A DNA stretch of 14,214 nucleotides from a bacterium (lineage in GTDB: Bacteria > BMS3Abin14): contig CP070682.1 in NCBI GenBank assembly GCA_020352595.1, positions 1,639,015-1,653,228 of the forward strand, in the 5' to 3' direction. The position numbers and the translations under genes were made by a program. The notes under the pieces are model-generated. The model had not been told where the DNA came from, made no database searches, and saw only the letters and a program-made list of their open reading frames with translations. This document shows positions 6,140 through 11,619 of the stretch, piece by piece; the stretch's first letter is position 1, and each line of letters begins with the position of its first letter.

Positions 6140-7081
6140 CCTCTCCAGCCACCGCCGGGCCACCGAGAGCGGGTCCTCTTCCCTCCGGCCGACCCGGTCG
6201 ATATCCTCCGAGAACTCCTTCCGGCCGGCGGTCATGAGATGCTGGAGGGATCCGTCCACGACCCCCCTTATGGCTTCGGTGACCGAGTTCAGGGCCAGGG
6301 AGCGCCTCCACTCGGCGATCCCGCCTGAGGCCTTGAGATGGCTGAAGTGCCTGTCCATCTCCTCCATGATCCTTCCGGTTCCCTCGCCCCGGGTAGCCAC
6401 GGACGTCAGGACAGGAGGTTTCCACCCATCCTCGTTGGGCGAAAAGGACACCAGGGTCTGAAGGTCCTTCACCGCCGTCTCGGCCATGGGAAGATCCGCC
6501 TTGTTGACGAGGTAGATGTGGGCGATCTCCAAAACTCCGGCCTTCATGGCCTGGATGCCGTCCCCCAGGCCAGGCACGGTGACGAAGATGACGGTCTGGG
6601 CCAGGTCCTTGACCTGGACCTCCTCCTGCCCCACTCCCACAGTCTCCAGGAGGATGAGATCGAAACCCGCCGCGTCCAGGAGCGTGAGCAGCTGCTGGGC
6701 GGACCTGCTCAACCCTCCCATGTGCCCGCGGGTGGCCAGGCTCCTTATGAAGACGCCCGGGTCGGTGGCGTGCTCCTGCATGCGGACACGGTCCCCCAGG
6801 ACCGCCCCGCCGGAAAAGGGGCTGGTGGGGTCCACCGCCAGAACGGCGACGCTGAGCCCCCCTGCCCTTCCCTCGCGGATGAGGTTGCTGACGAGGGTGC
6901 TCTTCCCGGCACCCGGCGGGCCGGTGATCCCCACGACCCTGGCGTCCCCCCCCATGGAGTGGAGTCTCCTGAGGGCCTCCTCCTTTCCCTCGAGATCATC
7001 ATCGATGATCCGTGAAAGGCGTCCGAGGGCCCGGGGATCCCTTCGGGCAGCGTCCGCTATGAGGTCATCCAGGCGTGACAT
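6119..7081 (-). CDS. meaB: MeaB/ArgK-type G3E GTPase, mutase chaperone
   Basis: A 320-aa P-loop GTPase of the MeaB/ArgK (human MMAA) family. These proteins guard adenosylcobalamin-dependent acyl-CoA mutases, controlling cofactor loading and removing damaged cofactor. The GTP-binding motifs are clear: GPPGAGKS (54-61), the metal-side VDPTSPFSGGAVLGDRVRM (83-101), ETVGVGQEE (146-154) and NKAD (193-196). The C-terminal helical arm used for dimerisation is present, so the protein is full length. The ATG follows the stop of the crotonase gene by a single base, showing translational coupling in the order B12-binding subunit, crotonase, meaB. The start has only a modest GGGGCGG ribosome site, which suits coupling. 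The partner mutase large subunit lies outside the window. Family identity is very secure; which mutase it serves (methylmalonyl-, isobutyryl- or ethylmalonyl-CoA type) is not. Confidence 0.93.
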   Translation of the reverse strand: MSRLDDLIADAARRDPRALGRLSRIIDDDLEGKEEALRRLHSMGGDARVVGITGPPGAGKSTLVSNLIREGRAGGLSVAVLAVDPTSPFSGGAVLGDRVRMQEHATDPGVFIRSLATRGHMGGLSRSAQQLLTLLDAAGFDLILLETVGVGQEEVQVKDLAQTVIFVTVPGLGDGIQAMKAGVLEIAHIYLVNKADLPMAETAVKDLQTLVSFSPNEDGWKPPVLTSVATRGEGTGRIMEEMDRHFSHLKASGGIAEWRRSLALNSVTEAIRGVVDGSLQHLMTAGRKEFSEDIDRVGRREEDPLSVARRWLERLDLSRG

Positions 7082-7082
7082 G

Positions 7083-7754
7083 CTACCGCCCCGCTTCCAG
7101 ACGGTCGCTTCCGTGTCTCAACTGCAGCTTGACCTCCCTGATCCGTTCGGCCGGCATGGCCGCGAACCGCTGGATCCGGCTCATGAGCCGCTCCTCGAAC
7201 TGCTCAGGCCGGCAGATCTCCTGGAGGAACCCTTCCCTGTAGGCTTCTCCTGCCGGAACCCTCTCCGCTGACAGGAGCCACCTGGCGGCCCTGCGCTGGC
7301 CGATGAGGCGCGGCAGCCTCTGCGTGCCCCCGAAGCCCGTGATGAGGCCGAGGTCCGCACCGGGGTGCCCGAAGACGGAACGGGTGGAGGCCATTCTCCA
7401 GTCGGCGGCCAGGGCGAGGTCCAGTCCTCCGCCGAGGCAGAAGCCGTCGATCCCTGCCACCACCACCGATGCGCTCCTCTCCAGGAGCCTGAAGATGCCG
7501 TTGCCGAGGTCGGAGAAGGTCCGGGCGTCGGTGGGCGTGAGACCGCCGATCTCCCTCAGATCGGCCCCCACCGCGAAGGATCCGCCCTCGCCGACGATGG
7601 CCAGGCAGCGGCACTCCGGTACGAGGCAGGACCGCAGCTCAGCGAGGAGGGGTCTCAGCGTGCCGGTGCCCAGCTTGTTCAGACCGCGCCTCGAGGAGAG
7701 GAGCACCGAGGCCCACCCGTCCCCCTTGATGGAACGCACGGAGGTGACGGGCAA
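7083..7754 (-). CDS. Crotonase-family protein with altered active site
   Basis: A 223-aa enoyl-CoA hydratase/isomerase-fold protein, somewhat short for the family. The two oxyanion-hole segments are present (GGSFAVGADLREI, 57-69, and GFCLGGGLDL, 104-113), as is the GFGGTQRLPRLIG helix (140-152). The two catalytic glutamates of classical hydratases are not conserved: the first is Asp112 (GLDLAL) and the second is glycine (Gly132 in HPGADLG), with Asp134 two residues later. Hydration of a simple enoyl-CoA is therefore doubtful; isomerase, decarboxylase, hydrolase or lyase chemistry is possible. It sits between the B12-binding subunit (3 bases) and meaB (1 base), recalling the E. coli scp cluster, where a crotonase-fold methylmalonyl-CoA decarboxylase accompanies the mutase, but that enzyme's catalytic histidine is not seen here. 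The start is a TTG with GGGGAG six bases upstream. Confidence 0.82.
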   Translation of the reverse strand: MPVTSVRSIKGDGWASVLLSSRRGLNKLGTGTLRPLLAELRSCLVPECRCLAIVGEGGSFAVGADLREIGGLTPTDARTFSDLGNGIFRLLERSASVVVAGIDGFCLGGGLDLALAADWRMASTRSVFGHPGADLGLITGFGGTQRLPRLIGQRRAARWLLSAERVPAGEAYREGFLQEICRPEQFEERLMSRIQRFAAMPAERIREVKLQLRHGSDRLEAGR

Positions 7755-7757
7755 CAG

Positions 7758-8153
7758 CTACTCCCCGGCCACGGTGCTGATGATGGCGTCGGCGATGCGG
7801 GAGGTGGGAGAGCCCGGCGTGAAGACCTCCATGACCCCTGCCTCCTTGAGGGTCTGGATGTCCTCGGCGGGGATGATGCCGCCGACGAACACGGGGATGT
7901 CCTCTCCTCCCCTCTCCCTGAGCTGCTCCAGGACCCTGGGCACCAGGGTGAGGTGGGAACCGGAGAGTATGGAAAGGCCCACGGCGTCCACGCCTTCCTG
8001 AACGGCCGCGGCCGCGATCTGTTCCGGGGTCTGGTGGAGACCTGTGTAGACCACCTCGAACCCCCTGTCACGCAGGGCGCGGGCCACCACCTTGGCGCCG
8101 CGGTCGTGGCCGTCCAATCCTGGTTTGGCGATGAGGACTCTTATCTTTTTCAC
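7758..8153 (-). CDS. mcmA2: Methylmalonyl-CoA mutase small (B12-binding) subunit
   Basis: A 131-aa free-standing cobalamin-binding domain equal to the C-terminal part of methylmalonyl-CoA mutase. It carries the base-off/His-on signature [11 protein letters not shown] (12-22) with His16 as the lower cobalt ligand (DGHDRG is the DxHxxG motif), the SILSGSH segment (61-67) lining the nucleotide tail, and the GG pair of VFVGGIIP (88-95). The start is GTG at 8151-8153 with a strong GGGAGGAATC ribosome site. Two-gene mutases, with catalytic and B12 domains on separate chains, occur in archaea and various anaerobic bacteria; the catalytic chain is not in this window. Downstream genes follow at 3 bases and then 1 base, so this gene leads a compact operon ending in meaB. 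A small subunit of isobutyryl-CoA or another acyl-CoA mutase would look the same. Confidence 0.9.
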   Translation of the reverse strand: MKKIRVLIAKPGLDGHDRGAKVVARALRDRGFEVVYTGLHQTPEQIAAAAVQEGVDAVGLSILSGSHLTLVPRVLEQLRERGGEDIPVFVGGIIPAEDIQTLKEAGVMEVFTPGSPTSRIADAIISTVAGE

Positions 8154-8181
8154 GATTCCTCCCTCAGATATCGCTCAACCG

Positions 8182-8263
8182 GTCACGACACGGGGACCCG
8201 GGGACCCGGAGACACGGAGAAGGAATTTCCCCGCGTCGCCGCGCCACCGCTTCACCGCGTCAC
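8182..8263. repeat. Intergenic repeat family 1, copy B
   Basis: Degenerate roughly 8-base units (GACACGGGGA, CCCGGGGA, CCCGGAGA, CACGGAGA) are followed by an AAGGAATTTCC centre and then CCCCGCGTCGCCGCGCCACC and CGCGTCAC. It fills nearly all the space between the B12-binding subunit gene and cobA and touches the cobA stop codon (8260-8262). The same layout in reverse orientation is found at 8817-8892 on the other side of cobA. Confidence 0.6.
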
Positions 8264-8799
8264 TTCTCGATCCCCTCCCTGGCGGCCACACCCTTGCCGT
8301 AGTAGTGCTTGACCTCCCTCATTTCCGTCACGAGGTCGGCTCGCTCCAGCACCTCCCTCGGCGCGTTGCGGCCCGTGAGCACCAGCTCCACCCCGTCCGG
8401 CTTCGCGTCGAGGAGGGCGAGAAGGTCCCCCGTCGGGATCATGCCGAGGCTGCTGGCCACGTTGATCTCGTCCAGGACGATGATGTCCCACCGCCCGGCC
8501 TCCATCTCGCTGCGGACCTCGCCCAGCGCCGAGCGGGCAGCCTCCGAGGCCTCGGGCGGCACCTCGCCCGGGAAGACGAAACCGCCCGTCCCCCGGGCCC
8601 TTATCTCCAGTGCGGGACCGAGGCTCTCCGCCGCGCTCCTCTCCCCTGTGTACTCCTTCTCCGCCTTCAGGAACTGGACGACGAGCACCCGCAGGCCCCT
8701 CCCCACGGCACGCAGGGCGAGGCCGAGGGAGGCCGTGGTCTTGCCCTTCCCCGTCCCGGTGTAGACATGGATGTAGCCTCGCCCGATGCCCCTCATCAT
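8260..8799 (-). CDS. cobO: Cob(I)alamin adenosyltransferase, CobA/CobO/BtuR type
   Basis: A 179-aa CobA-type corrinoid adenosyltransferase, which attaches the 5'-deoxyadenosyl group of ATP to cob(I)alamin. This gives the cofactor form that acyl-CoA mutases need. Diagnostic motifs are all present: the unusual P-loop GTGKGKTTAS (15-24), VVQFLKAEK (40-48), VLDEIN (108-113), LTGRNAP (141-147), DLVTEM (155-160) and the C-terminal KHYYGKGVAAREGIE (164-178). The length is close to the usual 180-200. The ATG at 8797-8799 has GGAG six bases upstream; a second ATG follows immediately. It lies on the same strand as the mutase small-subunit and meaB genes, giving a cofactor-supply role beside a consumer. 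Repeat-filled gaps of 106 and 94 bases on either side make its membership of a single operon uncertain. Confidence 0.93.
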   Translation of the reverse strand: MMRGIGRGYIHVYTGTGKGKTTASLGLALRAVGRGLRVLVVQFLKAEKEYTGERSAAESLGPALEIRARGTGGFVFPGEVPPEASEAARSALGEVRSEMEAGRWDIIVLDEINVASSLGMIPTGDLLALLDAKPDGVELVLTGRNAPREVLERADLVTEMREVKHYYGKGVAAREGIEK

Positions 8800-8816
8800 G
8801 CCTGGCTCCGGAGTTC

Positions 8817-8892
8817 GGTGACGCGTCGATGCGGCGACGCGCAGTGAGCGTATTTTCCCCGTGTCCCCGTTTCTCCGTGTCCCGGTGTCCCG
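8817..8892. repeat. Intergenic repeat family 1, copy C
   Basis: The sequence runs GGTGACGCGTCGATGCGG, CGACGCGCAGTGAGCG, a TATTTT centre, then CCCCGTGTCCCCG, TTTCTCCGTGTCCC and GGTGTCCC. Reversed, it has the same order as copy B at 8182-8263 (GACAC/GGGACAC/GGAGAA units, centre, CGCGTCGCCGC, CGCGTCAC). It ends just before the enoyl-CoA hydratase stop (8894-8896). Confidence 0.6.
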
Positions 8893-8893
8893 A

Positions 8894-9673
8894 TCATTTC
8901 CTGAAGACCGGCTTCCGCTTTTCGAGAAACGCCGTTATCCCCTCCCTGGCGTCAGGCAGTGTGAAACAGTAGGCGAAGGCCTCGCGCTCCAGGGCGAGGC
9001 CGGCCTCGAGGCTGGCGTCCATCCCCCTGTTCAGCGTGGACTTGGCCAGTGCCATGGACACGGGGGATTTGGAGGCGAGCATCCGGGCGTACTCCAGGAC
9101 CTTGTCCTCAAACAGGTCCGTCTCCAAGACAGCGTCCACCAGGCCGAAGGCAAAGGCGTCCTGAGCATCCACGATGCGGCCGGAGAAGATCATCTCCCGG
9201 GCCCTGCCAAGCCCCACCCTTCGCGGCAGCCTGATGCAGCCCCCGAGTCCGGGGATGATGCCGAGGTTGGTCTCGGGAAGCCCCAGCCTGGCGTTTTGAG
9301 ACGCCAGGATAAGGTCGCAGGAAAGAGCCAGTTCCAGGCCGCCTCCCAGCGCGAACCCCTCCACGGCGGCCAGCACCGGCACGGGAAGGGACTCCAGGCG
9401 CGTGCAGATGCCCTGCGCCATGATGAGGAACTCCCTCGCCTGGACGGCGTCCATGGCGACCAGTTCGCCCAGGTCGTCCCCGGCGCAAAATCCTGTACCC
9501 TTCTGCCCGCTCAGCACCAGGACCCGGACGTCATCCGAACTCTCGACCTGACTGACGGCATCAGAGAGCTGCGCGAACATGGACTGCGTCAGGGAATTGC
9601 GCTTTTCCGGCCGGGAGAGGGTGATGGCGCCTATCCCCTCGCTCATTTCGTATCTGACTTCACCTTTGCTCAT
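8894..9673 (-). CDS. Enoyl-CoA hydratase, canonical active site
   Basis: A 259-aa crotonase of standard length that should hydrate trans-2-enoyl-CoA to 3-hydroxyacyl-CoA in beta-oxidation-type routes. Both catalytic glutamates are present at the usual 20-residue spacing: Glu114 in GGGLELAL and Glu134 in GLPETNLG. The oxyanion-hole segments are GFCAGDDLGEL (61-71) and GFALGGG (106-112), followed by PGLGGCIRLPRRVG (141-154), where the common Thr-Gln is Cys-Ile. The C-terminal helices end FLEKRKPVFRK, the typical family tail. The ATG at 9671-9673 has AGGAG seven bases upstream. Neighbours on the same strand are the CBS-domain gene before it and cobO after it, with repeat-filled gaps. Isomerases and other crotonases can keep both glutamates, so the exact reaction is probable rather than certain. 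Confidence 0.87.
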   Translation of the reverse strand: MSKGEVRYEMSEGIGAITLSRPEKRNSLTQSMFAQLSDAVSQVESSDDVRVLVLSGQKGTGFCAGDDLGELVAMDAVQAREFLIMAQGICTRLESLPVPVLAAVEGFALGGGLELALSCDLILASQNARLGLPETNLGIIPGLGGCIRLPRRVGLGRAREMIFSGRIVDAQDAFAFGLVDAVLETDLFEDKVLEYARMLASKSPVSMALAKSTLNRGMDASLEAGLALEREAFAYCFTLPDAREGITAFLEKRKPVFRK

Positions 9674-9689
9674 GGGGATGCTCCTGAAC

Positions 9690-9771
9690 CCGTGTGTGCG
9701 TATGTGCGTAAGGCGTGCGTCCGAAAGATCATAAATCGCCTATGACGCATTCACCCTCCACGCACGCACGG
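9690..9771. repeat. Intergenic repeat family 2, copy 2, with terminal inverted repeat
   Basis: An element of about 82 bases is bounded by CCGTGTGTGCGT (9690-9701) and ACGCACGCACGG (9760-9771), which are inverted repeats matching at 11 of 12 positions. Its right half (9727-9770) holds GATC, TCGCCT, GACGC, CACCC and TCCACGCAC in the same order as the copy at 6062-6106. It lies between the CBS-domain gene and the enoyl-CoA hydratase gene. No reading frame is associated. Confidence 0.55.
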
Positions 9772-9786
9772 CATCCTTCGGCTGGC

Positions 9787-10434
9787 TTATTCCACCTCAT
9801 CCACGGACTGGACATCGAAACCCAGTCCCTTGAGGGCGTCCACCACCCCCGACATTTCGGACTGGTCCAGGTGGAGGATCACCGTCTGGCGACCGGCGTG
9901 GGGGCTCTCCATGGAGAGCATGCTCTTGATGAACTTGCCCCTCTCCTTGACCGCCCTCACGATGTCCACCAGGAGTTCTCCCCGCCCCCGCTCCATCTCG
10001 AGGGTGATCCGTTTTCCCGGGCTGTCCATTCCCAGGATCTTCATGAGGATCCGGAACATGTCCCGATTGGTCAGGATCCCCACGACCTTTCCCTTGTCCA
10101 CCACCGGCACCGCGCCGATGCCCCTGGTCTCCATGACCTTGGCCACGTCCTCGACGTGGTCTTCGGGAGCGCACGTGACCACCTTCTTTTTCATGACGTC
10201 GCGGATCTTCATCTTGGAAAGCAGGTAGTGGACCTCGTGTATGGACAGATCCGTGGCCTTGGAGGGGGCCGCGTCCCTGATGGTGTTCAGGCTCACGATG
10301 CCCACGAGCATCCCCTGATCCACCACGGGGATGTGGCGGATGCCCTGTTCCTGCATCGTCTTGCGCACGTCGATGAGGAAATCGTCGGGGTGAACCGTTA
10401 CCACCGATCGCGTCATGTAATCCCTGGCGAGCAT
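9787..10434 (-). CDS. CBS-CBS-ACT sensor protein (AcuB-like)
   Basis: A 215-aa soluble protein with two CBS motifs (about 4-55 and 77-130) and a C-terminal region (about 142-213) that looks like an ACT domain, the layout of AcuB-type proteins. MLARDYMTRSVVTVHPDD (1-18) and MKIRDVMKKKVVTCAPEDH (75-93) are the two CBS openings. RHIPVVD (33-39) and GAVPVVDKGKVVGILTNRD (107-125) are their second strands. CBS pairs bind adenine nucleotides such as AMP, ATP or S-adenosylmethionine, and ACT domains bind small metabolites, so this is probably a metabolic sensor acting on a partner protein. The ATG at 10432-10434 has a strong AGGAGG ribosome site. It diverges from the livG/acyl-CoA synthetase operon across a 319-base gap, and a link to sensing AMP from acyl-CoA synthesis is attractive but unproven. 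Confidence 0.85.
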   Translation of the reverse strand: MLARDYMTRSVVTVHPDDFLIDVRKTMQEQGIRHIPVVDQGMLVGIVSLNTIRDAAPSKATDLSIHEVHYLLSKMKIRDVMKKKVVTCAPEDHVEDVAKVMETRGIGAVPVVDKGKVVGILTNRDMFRILMKILGMDSPGKRITLEMERGRGELLVDIVRAVKERGKFIKSMLSMESPHAGRQTVILHLDQSEMSGVVDALKGLGFDVQSVDEVE

Positions 10435-10448
10435 GAGTGCCTCCTGGA

Positions 10449-10496
10449 TCAGGTCCTGATGTGCCCCGGTTCCCGCCCATTGCGGGAGGCCGGGGG
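10449..10496. promoter_or_regulatory. Paired palindromes just upstream of CBS-gene ribosome site
   Basis: ATCAGGTCCTGAT (10449-10461) is a perfect palindrome of 6-base arms around one T. Directly beside it CCCCGG-TT-CCCGC (10465-10477) pairs with GCGGG-AGG-CCGGGG (10483-10496) around a CCATT loop, with an internal bulge. Both lie in the presumed 5' leader of the CBS-domain gene and could be an operator or a leader hairpin. Confidence 0.35.
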
Positions 10497-10530
10497 GCCT
10501 GCAAACGGGCGCCGCTTATTCTGAGACGAC

Positions 10531-10541
10531 TGCGGTCCGCA
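10531..10541. promoter_or_regulatory. Short palindrome TGCGGTCCGCA in divergent region
   Basis: An 11-base palindrome with 5-base arms around a central T. It lies between the CBS-gene ATG and its proposed -10, in the position of a possible operator in the divergent gap. It is short enough to be chance in GC-rich DNA. Confidence 0.25.
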
Positions 10542-10555
10542 AGTCCCTCACGGCA

Positions 10556-10585
10556 AAGGTAACAGCCAATTTTCCACCGTGTCAA
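10556..10585 (-). promoter_or_regulatory. Candidate promoter of the CBS-domain gene
   Basis: On the minus strand TTGACA (10580-10585) is followed after 18 bases by TACCTT (10556-10561), which keeps the key first T, second A and last T of a -10 box. Transcription would start near 10549, leaving a leader of about 115 nt that contains the palindromes described nearby. The perfect -35 is the stronger half of the evidence. Confidence 0.4.
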
Positions 10586-10645
10586 CTTCGGGCGGGGGCA
10601 CCGGTGGGAACCGCCTCGTGAGCGCCGCGTGACAGGGGTTGTATC

Positions 10646-10678
10646 TTGACAGGAAACGGCCAATAGCGTAACTGTAGA
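10646..10678 (+). promoter_or_regulatory. Weak candidate promoter of the livG operon
   Basis: A perfect TTGACA lies at 10646-10651 on the plus strand, 108 bases before the livG start. At normal spacing no good -10 is present; the best box, TGTAGA (10673-10678), is 21 bases away. The promoter may therefore depend on an activator or use a different sigma factor. Nothing else in 10586-10753 looks like a gene. Confidence 0.25.
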
Positions 10679-10753
10679 GGGCTTTTTTGTCCATAGAAAT
10701 CAAACAGTGTTCTAGGACCTTGCCGGTCTTGTATCCCGGGAGAACTCGAAGGC

Positions 10754-11524
10754 TTGCCCATTCTCGAGCTCAAAGACGTCTACCTGCATTTCGGCGGCAT
10801 CATGGCCCTGAACGGAGTCAATTTCGAGGTCCGGGAGGGCGAGATCTTTGCCATCATCGGCCCCAACGGTGCAGGGAAAACCAGCATCTTCAACTGCATC
10901 TCCGGCCTCTACTCACCGGACAGGGGGCAGATCTTCTTCCGCGGCAAGGACATCGTCAAAATGCCGCCCTTTCGCAGGGCCCAGCTGGGGCTGGCCCGGA
11001 GCTTCCAGAACATAGAGCTCTTCAAGGGGATGACGGTCATCGACAACCTCATGCTGGGCCGACACATCCACATGCGGTCCAACCTCCTGACGGGTGGCCT
11101 GTGGCTGGGCAAGGCCCGCGGCGAGGAGATCACGCACCGGGAAGTGGTGGAGGAGATCATCGACTTCCTCGAGATCCAGGACATCAGGAAAAAGACGGTG
11201 GGAACCCTGGCCTACGGCCTCCAGAAGCGGGTGGAGCTGGGGCGCGCCCTGGCCCTCGACCCGCAGGTCCTCCTGCTGGACGAACCCATGGCCGGGATGA
11301 ACGTGGAGGAGACCGAGGACATGGCCCGTTTCATCCTCGACATCAACGAGGAGCGCGATATCACCGTCGTGCTCATCGAGCACGACATGGGAGTGGTCAT
11401 GGACATCTCCGACAGGATCTGCGCCCTGGACTTCGGCGAGAGGATCTCCCTGGGCAAACCCTCCGAGATCCAGGCGGACCCGAAGGTCATCGCGGCCTAT
11501 CTGGGGGAGGAGGAGATGATCTAG
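10754..11524 (+). CDS. livG: Branched-chain amino acid-type ABC transporter ATPase LivG
   Basis: A 256-aa ATP-binding subunit of the LivG type, which powers uptake through a LivH/LivM membrane pair. It shows Walker A GPNGAGKT (36-43), the Q-loop in ARSFQNIELF (81-90), a signature-like LAYGLQKRVELGRAL (152-166) in place of the usual LSxGQ, Walker B VLLLDEP (172-178) and the switch histidine in IEHDMG (208-213). The C-terminal ISLGKPSEIQADPKVIAAYLG (231-251) is characteristic of LivG rather than LivF. The start is TTG at 10754, since no ATG lies upstream before an in-frame stop and the protein begins where family members do; GGGAG is 11 bases before it. It heads a plus-strand operon with an acyl-CoA synthetase and livH. 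Such HAAT transporters also carry urea, amides and aromatic or aliphatic acids, so the substrate is open. Confidence 0.9.
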   Translation: MPILELKDVYLHFGGIMALNGVNFEVREGEIFAIIGPNGAGKTSIFNCISGLYSPDRGQIFFRGKDIVKMPPFRRAQLGLARSFQNIELFKGMTVIDNLMLGRHIHMRSNLLTGGLWLGKARGEEITHREVVEEIIDFLEIQDIRKKTVGTLAYGLQKRVELGRALALDPQVLLLDEPMAGMNVEETEDMARFILDINEERDITVVLIEHDMGVVMDISDRICALDFGERISLGKPSEIQADPKVIAAYLGEEEMI

Positions 11525-11526
11525 CA

Positions 11527-11604
11527 GAAAGTGGAAGGTTGAAAGTGGAAAGGTTCATCATCTCACTCGGTGATGATCTCTTCCTGCCTGTTACTTTCCG
11601 CTTT
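11527..11604. repeat. Palindromic intergenic element between livG and acyl-CoA synthetase gene
   Basis: A tandem pair, GAAAGTGGAAGGTT (11527-11540) and GAAAGTGGAAAGGTT (11541-11555), opens the element. AAAGTGGAAAG (11542-11552) is inverted at 10 of 11 positions as CTTTCCGCTTT (11594-11604). Inside, TCATCA (11555-11560) pairs with TGATGA (11571-11576). The result is a roughly 80-base cruciform-like unit filling the only sizeable gap in the operon. It could tune expression of the genes after livG. Confidence 0.5.
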
Positions 11605-11619
11605 TCACTCGAGTTCACT

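Noticed and set aside
8182..8263. CRISPR array, suggested by repeated CACGGGGA/CACGGAGA units
   Set aside because: Units are about 8 bases, degenerate and contiguous with no unique spacers, and no cas gene is present.
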